Notes: generated by a model from the sequence alone, not told the origin. Shown: positions 25,315-35,840, counted from the first letter of the stretch. The stretch is DNA of 64,000 nt from Enterococcus hulanensis (GCF_005405485.1 NZ_BJED01000003.1:62001-126000); one strand, 5' to 3'. Numbers and translations are program-made.

Positions 25315-27087
25315 TTACAATAAATGATTGTCCTTCAACACATCACCGATATAGGTATCTTCCACTTTCTTAACGAAATGCTCCAGCACTTTTTTCTCAA
25401 CGAATGGCAGATCCATTTCAGAAAGCTTCTTACGATCGCTCAAGTAATAAACTGAGTTGGCTAAGGTTCGAATGTCATACGCTGAAGCAAAGACTTCAGG
25501 CACACCGCGTTCGATGTCTAAGAAGGAATAGACAGCTTCCATCGCAGTCCGAACAGAATATTCAGTGGTGAAGACGGTATCTCGTTCCGTTTCGGCGAAG
25601 TTTCCGATGAAGGCCAAGTTTTCCGACCCGTTTGGAATTACTAATGGGCGGTCGCCTGGTTCCCGCAGCATGAAGTATGACGTGATAAACGGCATATAAA
25701 CTGGGGTCACAACACAAGATTCTTCTGAGAATTTCTTAATGTCATCTTCTGGCACACCTAAGTGATACATCAATTCTTGTACGATCTCTTGCCCGCTGCA
25801 TTGTTCAATCGGTTTCTTGATGTAGTTTCCGGGAGTATTAGACAATAAGCCATAGACCCAAGTGACGGTTTGCTGATCGTTTTGTTCCTTGAAATGCGGT
25901 TGGCGGTGGGTCGCAAAGCTCATTAACCAATTAGAGTCTTTGATGGTAATGATCCCGCCGGTCACGATTCTTCCGGTACGCAATTTCCGTTTGGTCAAGC
26001 GTGAAATATAAGGTTCGATATCAAAGTTTTCCCAAGTGACTGTTGCCGAAACAAACCAGCTTTCATCCGGTAAATTGTCGCAAAAGACTTCTGGATGACC
26101 GAATTCTGGTGATTGCTTCGCCAAGTTTTTCCATAGATTCCAGCTGCCGCCTAATTCATGAGTAATTGGCGCAGGTGTATGGTGATCGCCTTCTGTGGAA
26201 CTTTCAGTGATCGAACCATTAGTAACAAAGACCAAATCGTTTTCTGTCAGTTCGATTTCTTCAGCTTTGCCTGAACGGGTCAGCAAGATTTTCTTCGCAA
26301 CCTTTTTGTCAGGTGTTGCTTCGACTTGGATATTGTTGATCTTGGTTTCGTATTGGAAATCAACTCCGTGATCATTCAAAAATGACAACAATGGTTTTAC
26401 TAATGAGTCATATTGATTGTAGCGGGTAAATTTCAAGGCGGTAAAGTCCGGCAAGCCTTTGATATGATGGATGAAACGCATTACGTAGCGGCGCATTTCA
26501 ATCGCTGAATGCCATTTTTCAAAGGCAAACATCGAGCACCAGTACAGCCAAAAGTTGGATGCAAAGAATTCTTCGCCAAATACATCTTCGATCTTCTTGC
26601 CGATCAATTGATCCTCTGAGGTCATAAACAAATCGACTAATTCCTTTTGAGCTTTTTTCGACAAAGTAAAGTCGCCATCATCCTCTGCTCGTTCGCCGCG
26701 GTTATGAATGATCCGGCAATTTGATGAGTTGGGATCATCATGGTCCAACCAATAAAATTCATCCAAGACGGACGCATCTTCTACTTCCAATGACGGTACA
26801 GAGCGGAATAAATCCCATAAACATTCAAAATGATTTTCCATTTCACGTCCGCCGCGGGTCACAAAACCGTCGTGGGGAATGAATTTCCCATCCAAGGAGC
26901 CGCCGGATAAGGAAAGCTCTTCAAAAATGTGAATCCGGTCACCCTTCATTTGGCCATCTCTGATCAGAAAAACAGCAGCGGCTAATCCAGCCAATCCAGC
27001 ACCAACAATATAAGCGCTCTTCTCATCAACGCCTGCTGGTTTTCTCGGCCTAGCAAAAGCTTCGTAATTTCCATTCGTATATCTCAT
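25315..27087 (-). CDS. ohyA: Oleate hydratase (myosin-cross-reactive antigen family)
   Basis: This 590-residue FAD enzyme adds water to the cis-9 double bond of oleate and similar fatty acids, giving 10-hydroxystearate. It acts at the membrane surface and detoxifies host unsaturated fatty acids. The FAD-binding motif [21 protein letters not shown] is at residues 25-45, and [13 protein letters not shown] follows in the usual place. The length and the C-terminal helical part ([23 protein letters not shown]) are full size. The ATG follows GGAGGG. It is monocistronic. Confidence 0.95.
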   Translation of the reverse strand: MRYTNGNYEAFARPRKPAGVDEKSAYIVGAGLAGLAAAVFLIRDGQMKGDRIHIFEELSLSGGSLDGKFIPHDGFVTRGGREMENHFECLWDLFRSVPSLEVEDASVLDEFYWLDHDDPNSSNCRIIHNRGERAEDDGDFTLSKKAQKELVDLFMTSEDQLIGKKIEDVFGEEFFASNFWLYWCSMFAFEKWHSAIEMRRYVMRFIHHIKGLPDFTALKFTRYNQYDSLVKPLLSFLNDHGVDFQYETKINNIQVEATPDKKVAKKILLTRSGKAEEIELTENDLVFVTNGSITESSTEGDHHTPAPITHELGGSWNLWKNLAKQSPEFGHPEVFCDNLPDESWFVSATVTWENFDIEPYISRLTKRKLRTGRIVTGGIITIKDSNWLMSFATHRQPHFKEQNDQQTVTWVYGLLSNTPGNYIKKPIEQCSGQEIVQELMYHLGVPEDDIKKFSEESCVVTPVYMPFITSYFMLREPGDRPLVIPNGSENLAFIGNFAETERDTVFTTEYSVRTAMEAVYSFLDIERGVPEVFASAYDIRTLANSVYYLSDRKKLSEMDLPFVEKKVLEHFVKKVEDTYIGDVLKDNHLL

Positions 27088-27393
27088 GATGTTCCCTCCT
27101 CTAATAATCTAGTTTCAGCATACCAGCAGGGAATTTTTAATGAAAACAAGACGCTCTTGCGTTTTGGAAAAACTAGACTATTTCGCCAATTTGTCTAAAA
27201 AATCTGATCAATAACTCAAAAAAATCAGTCGAAATGAATTTTCTCCGCAAAAAATCACTCAAACACTTTTGACTAGTCGCGCTTCGCAAAAAGAAAACTA
27301 GCATTTCTATTTTTGCCCAGACTAAAGAAGCCTGATTGACTCAATTTTTTTTCAATCATGCAGTTTCTTGAATTGGTCAAAACAGCTACTTAA
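27088..27393. other. Intergenic region without genes
   Basis: These 306 bp are AT-rich, with A/T homopolymer runs and a weak GATTGA/TCAATC hairpin on either side of a T run near 27331-27356. It should hold the oleate hydratase promoter and the end of the upstream hypothetical gene. Nothing else is recognisable. Confidence 0.4.
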
Positions 27394-28497
27394 CTATTTC
27401 CGTTTTTTCTTTTTCTTCTTTTTACCGCTCTGCTTGGCGGCTTCTCGTTGAAGGCGTCTGTTTTCCCGTTCCTTTTCTATCTGGGCCTCGCTTTTGCCAT
27501 AGCGCATGTGAGAGGTATCTGGTTTTTTCGGCAAATCTAGCGGCTTATTCGTTTTTTTCTTCGCGGCGGGCTGTGCCTTTGCTTGATCTTTACTTTTATC
27601 TGAGGTCGACGGATTCACTGGTGAAGCGGATTCATTTCCGCTTGAGGTTTCAGCTTTTTTAGCCTTTTTTGCTGATGGGGCGCGGTTTCCGATCCGTTCT
27701 GTTGGCGATAATTCTTCTATCAAGGCTTTGTCATCATCAGATTTTTGATCAGCCGATAATATTTGACCTGTTTCATTTTTGACTGACGTGCTGTGAACAG
27801 ACTGCTTTTGAGGATTTTCTTGTTGAGGTGTACTCTTTTCAGTATCATCTGTTGCTTCAGCGGCTGCCGCTTTCTTTTCCTTGCGGCTATTGTGAGCAGA
27901 TGCGATAGTCATTCCCGGTGTTTTATAGCTGACATATTCAACAAATTTCCTCACTCCGGCATTTTCAAAAACCGTCAGGATCGATAAAGTCCGTAAAATA
28001 TTCTCGGTCTGTTCTTCGTTTTTCGTTGGATCTGTATCAGGAATCGTCAATTTATGCTTTTTCCCGGCAGCGTCTTCAAAAACAGATTCCACATGATAAA
28101 CAAGACCTTCTCTGCGATTATTGAGAGTGCCGTCTTTTCCTAAATAGTTATTATAGAAACGCGCTTCTTTGGTACTGTCGAAATAAGTTGACTCATTCTT
28201 GAACATTTTTTTGATGAGTTCTTTCCATTCGCCTCCGCTAAAGCAATGCTTGAAAAATGGACTGTATTGGCGCAGCGTATCATTCGGCTCTGAGGTAAGA
28301 TAGATTTCTCGAGCCAACTCCTTTAGCTGCTCCGTAAAGATCCCTTGACTAAGAGCATTCCGCACAAGGATGGCTACCATATACTGAATCAATTGCTCAA
28401 TATTTTTCGTCTGCTCGTAAAACATTTGTACTCGTTTGGTTAAACTCTCTTTTTTCATCAAAAATACCTGTCTTTGCCCTAATTTCACTGCCTCCAT
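27394..28497 (-). CDS. Hypothetical protein with Lys-rich disordered tail
   Basis: I do not recognise this 367-residue protein. It has no signal peptide or membrane segment. Residues about 15-210 look globular and mostly helical (KRVQMFYEQTKNIEQLIQYM; FENAGVRKFVEYVSYKTPGM). Residues about 215-367 are low-complexity, rich in Ala, Lys, Ser, Pro and Glu, and end in a run of Lys and Arg. Such basic tails often bind nucleic acid or acidic surfaces. The ATG follows a GGGGG site; an in-frame ATG at codon 14 is an alternative start. No operon partner is visible. Confidence 0.65.
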   Translation of the reverse strand: MEAVKLGQRQVFLMKKESLTKRVQMFYEQTKNIEQLIQYMVAILVRNALSQGIFTEQLKELAREIYLTSEPNDTLRQYSPFFKHCFSGGEWKELIKKMFKNESTYFDSTKEARFYNNYLGKDGTLNNRREGLVYHVESVFEDAAGKKHKLTIPDTDPTKNEEQTENILRTLSILTVFENAGVRKFVEYVSYKTPGMTIASAHNSRKEKKAAAAEATDDTEKSTPQQENPQKQSVHSTSVKNETGQILSADQKSDDDKALIEELSPTERIGNRAPSAKKAKKAETSSGNESASPVNPSTSDKSKDQAKAQPAAKKKTNKPLDLPKKPDTSHMRYGKSEAQIEKERENRRLQREAAKQSGKKKKKKKRK

Positions 28498-28691
28498 ATT
28501 TTCAGTCCCCCACTTACAATTAATATTTTAAGAAATCGTTTTCTTTATTTTTTATAAACCTATGATACAAATTAAATAATGGTTTTGTAAATAGAAATAA
28601 AAATGTTTCTTTTAATAAAAAATTAAGCGTTTGATTTGAAAAATAATTTTAACGTCTTTTTTCCCAAAAGTTTAATAATTGGACAAAAAAA

Positions 28692-28720
28692 AGAAATCCG
28701 GATTATATTTTCCGAATTTC
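28692..28720 (-). terminator. Terminator after map
   Basis: GAAAT.CGGA pairs with TCCG.ATTTC (one mismatch) and is followed on the minus strand by about eight T. It lies 15 bp beyond the map stop codon. Confidence 0.75.
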
Positions 28721-28734
28721 TCTTCATAAATTGA

Positions 28735-29487
28735 TTAAGCTTCTTGCTGGGTCATAATGATCGGCCCATCTTTAGTGATGGCGATGGAATGTTCATACTG
28801 AGCGCAGTAGCTGCCGTCTAGCGTACGGGCAGTCCAGCCGTTGCCGTCGATCCCAGCCTCCCAAGTGCCCGTCGTGATCATCGGTTCGATCGTGATCGTC
28901 ATGCCTTCTTTTAGACGCGGACCTTTACCGGCTGTTCCAAAATGCGGGAAAAAGGGTTCTTCATGGATCGTTGGTCCAATCCCATGGGCCAGAAAATCTT
29001 GGACGACACCATAGCCTTTGCCTTCTGCATAGGTTTGGATCGCGTGTCCGATATCACCAACACGGTTGCCGACTTGGGCTTGTTCGATCCCGATCATCAA
29101 GGCTTCTTTCGTCACGTCCATCAACGCTTGGTGCTCAGGGGTGATCTCGCCAACTGCATAAGTCCAGCAGCTATCAGAGATCGCGCCATGATAGTCGACA
29201 CAAAAATCGACCTTCAGCACATCACCGGATTTTAAGCGATAATTTGAGGGAAAGCCGTGACAGATCTCATCATTCACACTCGTACAGGTCGCAAATTCAT
29301 AGCCTTCAAAGCCGATTTGTGCCGCTGTCGCTCCTGCTTCCTCCACTTTTTCTTGAACGAATTGATTGATTTCCTTCGTTGTGATTCCCGGAACGATAAT
29401 CTCGCGTAGCTGCTTATGGATACCGGCTAGAATAGCGCCGGATTCCTTCATTTGTTCGATTTCTCTGCTTGATTTCAAATTGACCAT
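28735..29487 (-). CDS. map: Methionine aminopeptidase, type I
   Basis: This 250-residue metalloenzyme removes the initiator Met from new proteins. The five metal ligands are visible in order: Asp in LKVDFCVDY, Asp in GAISDSCW, His in FLAHGIGPTIHEEP, Glu in ITIEPM and Glu in AQYEHSIA. The CTSVNDEICHGFP segment with the conserved His is also present. The ATG follows TAGGAG. It stands alone, away from the ribosomal protein cluster where map often lies, so it may be one of two copies in the genome. Confidence 0.93.
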   Translation of the reverse strand: MVNLKSSREIEQMKESGAILAGIHKQLREIIVPGITTKEINQFVQEKVEEAGATAAQIGFEGYEFATCTSVNDEICHGFPSNYRLKSGDVLKVDFCVDYHGAISDSCWTYAVGEITPEHQALMDVTKEALMIGIEQAQVGNRVGDIGHAIQTYAEGKGYGVVQDFLAHGIGPTIHEEPFFPHFGTAGKGPRLKEGMTITIEPMITTGTWEAGIDGNGWTARTLDGSYCAQYEHSIAITKDGPIIMTQQEA

Positions 29488-29583
29488 TTAATTACTCCTA
29501 AAATTATATTTTTCTTCTATTATAGTATTGAAATGTTATACCACGAAATGCTTTTGAAGGAAAGTCCCGACACTTTTTGTTCG

Positions 29584-30237
29584 CTAATCATCGGCTGTCC
29601 TTAATTTGAGCTTAAAGTTTTTCAACGGTCCGCTTTGCCAAACCTCGTCATTTTTCAAATAAACTTGGCCGTATTCGATGATCCAGCCATGAAGATTTTG
29701 CGCCTTGAGGGTATCCATCGTCTCAGGCCAGCCGATTTTGCTCTTTAATTGCTTGTAGCCGTTAGAGGTAAAACCGAATTTCTCAAACATCCGTTGAGCA
29801 TACTTATCCGCGATAAAGGTCGACTGGTCAAAGACGTACACCAACAGCGCATCGGCAGTCTCCTCGCCAATCCCCTTGATCGCCAATAATTCTTTCCGCA
29901 GCGTCGAAAAATCCTTGCTTGCCGCCTGTTTCAAGTCAAAATGATAGCCCTCCAGCCACGTCAATAACTCGATGATCGTATTTGATTTACCTTTATAAAA
30001 GCCGCTTGGACGAATCAACGCCTGCAGCTGCTCCTGATCCAAAGCCAATATTTTTTTCGGCAGGAATTGCGTCGCTTCATTTAGATTAGCCAGCGCGTAA
30101 TCCACATTGCGCCAATTGGTATTTTGCACCAGCACCGCACCTAGCAGGATTTCCCACTTGTTATCCGTATCCCACCAGCGTTTATGTGCCATGACACGGC
30201 TAAACGCTTCATACAATTCGTCAATATTCGTAATCAT
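29584..30237 (-). CDS. Endonuclease III/HhH-GPD family DNA glycosylase without iron-sulfur cluster
   Basis: This 217-residue base-excision repair enzyme has the helix-hairpin-helix LLAIKGIGEETADALLVYVF at about residues 112-131, followed by the catalytic Asp in FIADKYAQRM. The C-terminal Cys cluster of classical Nth is absent, which places it with the smaller HhH-GPD proteins that remove alkylated bases (for example MagIII-like). The ATG follows GAGGAG. The substrate is unproven. Confidence 0.85.
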   Translation of the reverse strand: MITNIDELYEAFSRVMAHKRWWDTDNKWEILLGAVLVQNTNWRNVDYALANLNEATQFLPKKILALDQEQLQALIRPSGFYKGKSNTIIELLTWLEGYHFDLKQAASKDFSTLRKELLAIKGIGEETADALLVYVFDQSTFIADKYAQRMFEKFGFTSNGYKQLKSKIGWPETMDTLKAQNLHGWIIEYGQVYLKNDEVWQSGPLKNFKLKLRTADD

Positions 30238-30282
30238 ACTTACTCCTCATTCATCATTTGTATTGCTCTTCTTTCCATTATA

Positions 30283-30912
30283 TTAAAAAGCATCCAAATA
30301 AGCTTGCAGCGCATTCGCCAATTTTCCGATATGCAGCCCGTCAACAAAGGAATGGTGGGCTTGAACTGAGAACGGCAGGATGATCTTCTCATCACGTTGG
30401 AAATATTTCCCCCAATCGATCAGCGGTGTGGCATTGTCCTTTTTGCCAGAATTTGTATGGGAGATATGCGTGAAAGAAACCCATGGCAGCGGCGAAAATT
30501 GAAAGACATCCCTTCCTAATGGTCCCGTAAAGTATTCCTTCTGCTCCTCCGCTGTTTTCGCTGCGGAAGCCAAGTAGTCTTCAAGCTTTGCTTCCATTGG
30601 AACATTGACGACCTTGAACAGCTCTGTTTCCTTATCCAGGTACGTAAAGGCCGTATCGATCTGGTCATAAAGCACCACCTCGCCATCCACAAATCGGTAA
30701 CGAAACTCTTCAATTTGATTGGCGCAAACCGTTACACTATGGATCAGCGCAAACGTGAAGGAATAGTGCTGCTTGCGAACCTGCTGCAAAAAATGCGTAA
30801 TATCAAGTTCAAAACTCACACAAAATGCCGGCTCCACACTATCTCTGAAGACCCTGCAATGCATCGCCCGTTTCCAATTCTTTTCATCTATCCGAACAAA
30901 CTGATTCCCCAT
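30283..30912 (-). CDS. Chloramphenicol acetyltransferase-fold protein
   Basis: This 209-residue protein aligns by eye over its whole length with type A chloramphenicol acetyltransferases: FCVSFELDITHF, EEFRYRFVDGEVV, PWVSFTHI, WGKYF and the active-site motif VQAHHSFVDG. The catalytic second His and the structural Asp of HHxxxDG are kept; the usual Ala-Val of the motif is Ser-Phe. It is slightly shorter than plasmid CATs. It may acetylate chloramphenicol or another small hydroxyl compound. The chromosomal setting beside repair genes, with no mobile element, suggests an intrinsic gene. Confidence 0.8.
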   Translation of the reverse strand: MGNQFVRIDEKNWKRAMHCRVFRDSVEPAFCVSFELDITHFLQQVRKQHYSFTFALIHSVTVCANQIEEFRYRFVDGEVVLYDQIDTAFTYLDKETELFKVVNVPMEAKLEDYLASAAKTAEEQKEYFTGPLGRDVFQFSPLPWVSFTHISHTNSGKKDNATPLIDWGKYFQRDEKIILPFSVQAHHSFVDGLHIGKLANALQAYLDAF

Positions 30913-30984
30913 CTTGATCCCTTCCCCCTCTTTTTCTAATTCTTCTTTTACCTATAAAATACAATGAAACGACGGACAAAACAA

Positions 30985-31012
30985 ATCCGGCTAGTCAGCA
31001 GACTAGCCGGAT
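30985..31012 (-). terminator. Terminator after the second giant adhesin
   Basis: A perfect 12-bp stem ATCCGGCTAGTC/GACTAGCCGGAT with AGCA loop is followed on the minus strand by TTTGTTTTG. It lies ten bases past the adhesin stop codon. Confidence 0.85.
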
Positions 31013-31022
31013 GAATTCAAAC

Positions 31023-34000
31023 TTATTTTTTGCGTTTAAAGTAGATGACTGCTCCTAAGACAAGTAAGACGACTATACCCGCGATCACTAGGATCGTTGA
31101 TTTTTGCTCCCCTGTTTTAGGCAGGTACGTATGGTTTCGTGTGCCATAGGAAGTGGAAGTCGTGGTCCGTGAACTATTTGTTCCAGTCTTACCGCTGACA
31201 TTCTGCTTCACGTTTTCCTTCTTGACTGTCACTAGTTGTTTCTTCGCTTCTGTCAATTGGAAGGTCACCGGTTTTGTATTCAATACATAGCCCTTAGGTG
31301 CCTCGGTTTCGACTAATTGGTACTTCCCTGGTTCCATATCTGACACGACCAGCGTTCCTGTTTCATCGGTCTTTAATTTGTCCTTTAAGACTTTACCTTG
31401 TTGATCCTGTAACGCGAAAGTTGCTTCTGCCAATCCTTCACCGGTCTTGCTGTCTATTTTTCTCAGTACGACCGTGCAAGTAAGTCCTTTATTGGTTTTC
31501 GTTACTCGAACCGGACTGGTTTGGTCCGCTTTGATCGTGAAAGGTACAGGTCTTGCATCCAGCTTATAACCAGCCGGCGCTTTAGTTTCCACTAATTGAT
31601 AGTCACCCGGTGCTTTAGTTTCCACCGCTAAAAGACCGTTGTCATCAGTGCTCATTTTCTCGGTCGAAATCGTTTTGCCATTTTGTTGTAAAACAAATTC
31701 CGCCCCAGCTAATGGCTGTTTGGTCGTTTCATCGATTTTTTCTAAAATGACTCCACTATCGATCGCTTTATTAGTCTTAGTCAATTCAATCGTCTCTGCT
31801 TGATCCTTGACTGTAAACTTCACAGGAGTCGCATCTTTGACATAACCTGTTGGCGCTTCGGTTTCGACTAATTGATAGCTGCCCGGACTTTGGTTTTCAA
31901 TCAGTAGCTTCCCAGATTTATCAGTAATCAGTTCCGTTTCCAATACTTTTCCTTGAGCGTTTTGCAATTCAAAGGCGGCACCGGATAAAGCTTTGCCCGT
32001 TTTATCATCTGTCTTAGTCAGAATGATCGAGCCTGGTTTCGTCGGTGTCTTGGTATTGGTTTTCTCCACTTCCGCCGCCTTTGATTGGGCTTTGGTGATC
32101 GTGAATTCAACTGGCGTTGTTTCTTTTTCATAGCCTGTTGGTGCTTTGGTTTCGACAAATTGATAATCACCTGGTGCTAGGTCGGTTATTTCTAAATGAC
32201 CGTCTCCGTTAGTAATTAAATCGTCTTTCAGGATATTTCCGCTGCTATCTTTTAATTGGAAAGTCGCTCCCTTTAATACTTCCTGTGTCTGGGCATCGAT
32301 TTTCTTCAGGATAACCGAACCTGTTGCCAGCGTATTGGTCTTCTTGAGGTTGACCACTTGCCCTTGACGCTCGGTGATCGAGAATTCAACCGGCGTTTTA
32401 TCTAATTTGTAGCCGGTTGGCGCTTCGGTCTCGACAAACTGATAATCGCCGATCGGCAGATCCGTTACGGTGAAGCGGCCGTCCATTCCTGTTTCGTGAT
32501 CCTCGCTGACTACTTCGCCGTCAGCTTTTTCTAGCCGGAATTTGGCACCTGCTAGTGCTTCATGCGTTTGTTCATCGGTCTTAGTCAGCTCGACACTGTT
32601 CGGTACCGTCTCCTTATTGACTACTTTGATTGCAGCCATATTCTCGGTCAGTGTGATTGCTTTTCCGTCTTTGTAATCAGGATTGATTTCGTAGCCGTTT
32701 GGTGCTTTTGTTTCCTTCAACAGATAATCGCCCAATGGCAGTCCAGTAAAGGTCAGCTTACCTTCATCGTCTGTGTCAGCTTTCAGCCCCGTTTCTGAGC
32801 CATCTGCTTTCAGAATCTCAAAGGTCGCTCCGGCTAATGGTTCACCCTGCTCGTTAACTTTTAGTACGGAAAGGTTGTCAGTCTTGACTACACCGGTCCC
32901 GCTGCCGCTGGTAAAGCTCAAATTAACCGCTGCAGAGCCTTGACGATAGTATGAATTCAAAGCGCCATAGCTGGCCGAATTCACTTGCGACGTATTTTTC
33001 ACACCGCCTGGGAACTCGCTGACGGTGTTGTATTGCACCCGAATATTGCTTTCTGCTTTATAATCAGAAAAAGCAATTTTGAAGGTATTTCCCGTAATGG
33101 TTAAACGATAATGATCGGTACTGATTTTTTCGCCTGTTGCTGTATCGATAACGACAAATGAAGTCGGATCATAAGCCGCATTTGTTGTCCCTGGAGTCAA
33201 AGTATCTGTAATTTCAGGGTCTTGAACCGGCAAGTCCGCCGAAATATTTCTCGTGTTAACCGTCCAGTTTGCCACGTTTTCTTTTTCTGGATCTTTCGCC
33301 ACCGATTTTAACAGCGCATATTCATAATTATAGGCATAGACTCCGGCTTTATATTCCACCGGCGCTTTATCGCCATAGGTTACTTTGGCAACATTGTTCA
33401 ACAGATTGTAGACATACCAGTCACGTTTGACCCGCGTCTTATATTTGACGTAAACACGTTTGGAACCCAGCTTGCCGAACTCCAAATTGATTTGGTTGTT
33501 CTTTGTATCGATCTTCGTTGGATACGCATCCGCTCCTTCTGGAACCAAATTGTAATCATTCGATAGATAGCGGGTCATGTTATCGATCATGGATTGGCTC
33601 GTGACCTCTTCAAAACGTAGAGAGTCTGGAACTAATTCTGATCCGGCCGGCAAGCTGTCTTCCATCTTCGTCAAATCAAAGTCGGCACCGGTAGAATTTA
33701 AAAAGACCAGCCAGTTTTGATAGATATAATTCCCAGATACGCCTGCGTTCGTCCCTAGTTTCGCGCCGCCAGTGTAATAAGGATCAATAAATGTTCCTTT
33801 GGCTTCGTATTCGATCACTCCAGGGGTATCGCCATAATTCAAGGTCGCTTTGTTTTTGATCTCTGTCTTCTGTTGATCCGTATCGATCTTGGTATTGATC
33901 GTAATCACTAATGTATCCTTCAGCTCTTTATACTCACCAAGAAAGTCGATTCGCACGCCGCCGTTAAAGCTGTCCGGCGCACCGTTGACATTCGGCTGAG

Positions 34001-35840
34001 CTCCGACTGGCGAACCATTTTCATCAAACTTGGTTACTTTGTAGTCTTCATCTTCAACTAACGGCACTGACTCAGTATCAGAGATTTTTTTATTGACCGT
34101 TAATCCGGTATAATCCTTGACCGCGCCGATAAAGTAATCATGAACGACGGGATTTTTCATCGTGTATTTTTCAGAGTTGATGGTGATCTTCCATTCCATC
34201 GTGCGATTGAAGATGTCGATCGTCCCTGATTCTTTGGTTAAGAGATTAGGTATAAGGCTTACTTGGGCTTCTTTTGTGACGGTTCCATTGGTTACCTTAT
34301 TCTTGATGACACGTTCGGTCGGATCAGTGATTTTGGTCGAATATTTGATCACATAGGCCTGTGTCGACGTTGCCTTAGGTGTGAATGTCAATGAACCAGA
34401 GCTGTCAGGTGAAACCGTAAAATCACCTGCTCCATCTCCTTGGGAAACGACGTCATAGCTGTTTCCGCTGGTATAATTAAAGCCGACTTTTTCAATACTG
34501 ATCGAGCCATCCACTAGCTCGACCCCTTGATCAGTTAAATCTGTGATCAGCTGAGAAGCGCTGGTCAGCGGCTGCTCATTAAAATTGTATTTGATCTCCC
34601 AGTCGATCGCCCCAGTATCCTGATTGATTTTCCCTTTAGCCTCTAACGGCTGCAGTGTCACAAATGCCTGGTTCGCACTGGAATAATTTAATTGAGTGCC
34701 CTTTTCATACGTATAAGAATAGCCATAGAAATAGTTATATTCATTTCCAGCAATTGATTCATCGACGTAGTATTTGCCGTCGATTCCAGAAACAGCCGCT
34801 TCTGTGACGATCGCTTTTTTCCCGATTGATTTAATCAGTTTGATTTCTGCGGTCGCGCGAGTCGTGCCGGCATTTTTGTAGACGATCTCGTAATCATCAT
34901 CTTTGGTCAGTAATGTTTTACTGCCTACTAAAGTTCCATTAAAATCGACATCGCTTGAATAAACTTTGACAGAATCAAAGCTGATCTTGCTTGTATTGTT
35001 ATAAGCATCGATCTGATACATCCGATTTTCATTGTCGGTTCGATCTAAATTAAAGACCGAATTGATTTCGGCTTTTTTAGGATTCAACGTATTAATCGTT
35101 GCCGCCGTGCTGTTTTTCCCAGGATCGACGCTGGAGATCATTTCGATCGAGAAAGTCGTTGGTGTTGGCGCTGTATCAAAAACAATGTTTTGATTTTCTT
35201 CATCAACACCGGTCACTTTTTCTAACGACGTCACCAAGGTCAGATCATAAGCTTCTGAAGACACATTATCCTCTAAAAAGGTGATCGTTAATTCCTTCGT
35301 CGCTGCATTGATAGACCATTTGGCCGAAGTCATGGGACTAAAGTCGCCGGATAGATCCTTGGCGATAGCTACTTGAGCTGGCAATTGCGTAGTAAAGGTA
35401 TCGCCAGTCTGATAATTTTTACCAGAAAACGAGAATTTCAGCGCCAGCTTAACACCGGTCATATTCGGCAAGCTATCATTCGGCTGAACTTCATCCCCAT
35501 TGATTTTGTACATTTTTACTGAGCTGAAGATGTTGTCAGCAATCGCTGTACGTGCCTTTTTTTTCGCTGCTTCTTTGTTTTCTGTCTCCGTTGTTGCTGT
35601 TGGAGTTTTTGCAGCTTCGGAAGCAGCCGTCGTACTGCTGGTTTCAACCGCTTTGTCTTTACTGCTGGATGACGTTGCTGCGGTCGGTATAGATGATTTC
35701 GTCGAAGAAACAGCCGTTGCCTTCTTCTCCGTTGAATTTGTCGTTGCTTCAGTTGTTCCTTGGCCATAAGCAAAGACCGGACTAAGCGTTTGCAAGACAA
35801 GCAACGCCACTAAGCCAATCACTACTAATTTATTTTTCAT
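31023..35840 (-). CDS. LPXTG cell-wall adhesin with six Cna_B domains
   Basis: This 1605-residue surface protein has a signal peptide at 1-25 (VVIGLVALLVLQTLSPVFA). A Ser/Thr/Ala-rich linker to about residue 100, then about 950 residues of adhesin and isopeptide-type beta domains follow. Six SpaA/Cna_B prealbumin-fold domains of 80-90 residues come next, each with a Lys near the start (LTKTD, LKKID) and the YQLVETEAPTGY E-box, and then the anchor. LPKTG is at 1573-1577 with a hydrophobic helix and a KRKK end. The ATG at 35838-35840 follows GGAAAGGTG; the frame extends eleven codons from a TTG. It is monocistronic. The ligand is unknown. Confidence 0.9.
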   Translation of the reverse strand: MKNKLVVIGLVALLVLQTLSPVFAYGQGTTEATTNSTEKKATAVSSTKSSIPTAATSSSSKDKAVETSSTTAASEAAKTPTATTETENKEAAKKKARTAIADNIFSSVKMYKINGDEVQPNDSLPNMTGVKLALKFSFSGKNYQTGDTFTTQLPAQVAIAKDLSGDFSPMTSAKWSINAATKELTITFLEDNVSSEAYDLTLVTSLEKVTGVDEENQNIVFDTAPTPTTFSIEMISSVDPGKNSTAATINTLNPKKAEINSVFNLDRTDNENRMYQIDAYNNTSKISFDSVKVYSSDVDFNGTLVGSKTLLTKDDDYEIVYKNAGTTRATAEIKLIKSIGKKAIVTEAAVSGIDGKYYVDESIAGNEYNYFYGYSYTYEKGTQLNYSSANQAFVTLQPLEAKGKINQDTGAIDWEIKYNFNEQPLTSASQLITDLTDQGVELVDGSISIEKVGFNYTSGNSYDVVSQGDGAGDFTVSPDSSGSLTFTPKATSTQAYVIKYSTKITDPTERVIKNKVTNGTVTKEAQVSLIPNLLTKESGTIDIFNRTMEWKITINSEKYTMKNPVVHDYFIGAVKDYTGLTVNKKISDTESVPLVEDEDYKVTKFDENGSPVGAQPNVNGAPDSFNGGVRIDFLGEYKELKDTLVITINTKIDTDQQKTEIKNKATLNYGDTPGVIEYEAKGTFIDPYYTGGAKLGTNAGVSGNYIYQNWLVFLNSTGADFDLTKMEDSLPAGSELVPDSLRFEEVTSQSMIDNMTRYLSNDYNLVPEGADAYPTKIDTKNNQINLEFGKLGSKRVYVKYKTRVKRDWYVYNLLNNVAKVTYGDKAPVEYKAGVYAYNYEYALLKSVAKDPEKENVANWTVNTRNISADLPVQDPEITDTLTPGTTNAAYDPTSFVVIDTATGEKISTDHYRLTITGNTFKIAFSDYKAESNIRVQYNTVSEFPGGVKNTSQVNSASYGALNSYYRQGSAAVNLSFTSGSGTGVVKTDNLSVLKVNEQGEPLAGATFEILKADGSETGLKADTDDEGKLTFTGLPLGDYLLKETKAPNGYEINPDYKDGKAITLTENMAAIKVVNKETVPNSVELTKTDEQTHEALAGAKFRLEKADGEVVSEDHETGMDGRFTVTDLPIGDYQFVETEAPTGYKLDKTPVEFSITERQGQVVNLKKTNTLATGSVILKKIDAQTQEVLKGATFQLKDSSGNILKDDLITNGDGHLEITDLAPGDYQFVETKAPTGYEKETTPVEFTITKAQSKAAEVEKTNTKTPTKPGSIILTKTDDKTGKALSGAAFELQNAQGKVLETELITDKSGKLLIENQSPGSYQLVETEAPTGYVKDATPVKFTVKDQAETIELTKTNKAIDSGVILEKIDETTKQPLAGAEFVLQQNGKTISTEKMSTDDNGLLAVETKAPGDYQLVETKAPAGYKLDARPVPFTIKADQTSPVRVTKTNKGLTCTVVLRKIDSKTGEGLAEATFALQDQQGKVLKDKLKTDETGTLVVSDMEPGKYQLVETEAPKGYVLNTKPVTFQLTEAKKQLVTVKKENVKQNVSGKTGTNSSRTTTSTSYGTRNHTYLPKTGEQKSTILVIAGIVVLLVLGAVIYFKRKK

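Noticed and set aside
35500-35800. Reading frames of about 90 codons on both strands opposite or out of frame with the Ser/Thr/Ala-rich start of the second adhesin.
   Set aside because: They are shadows caused by the repetitive GCN/ACN-rich coding of the linker.
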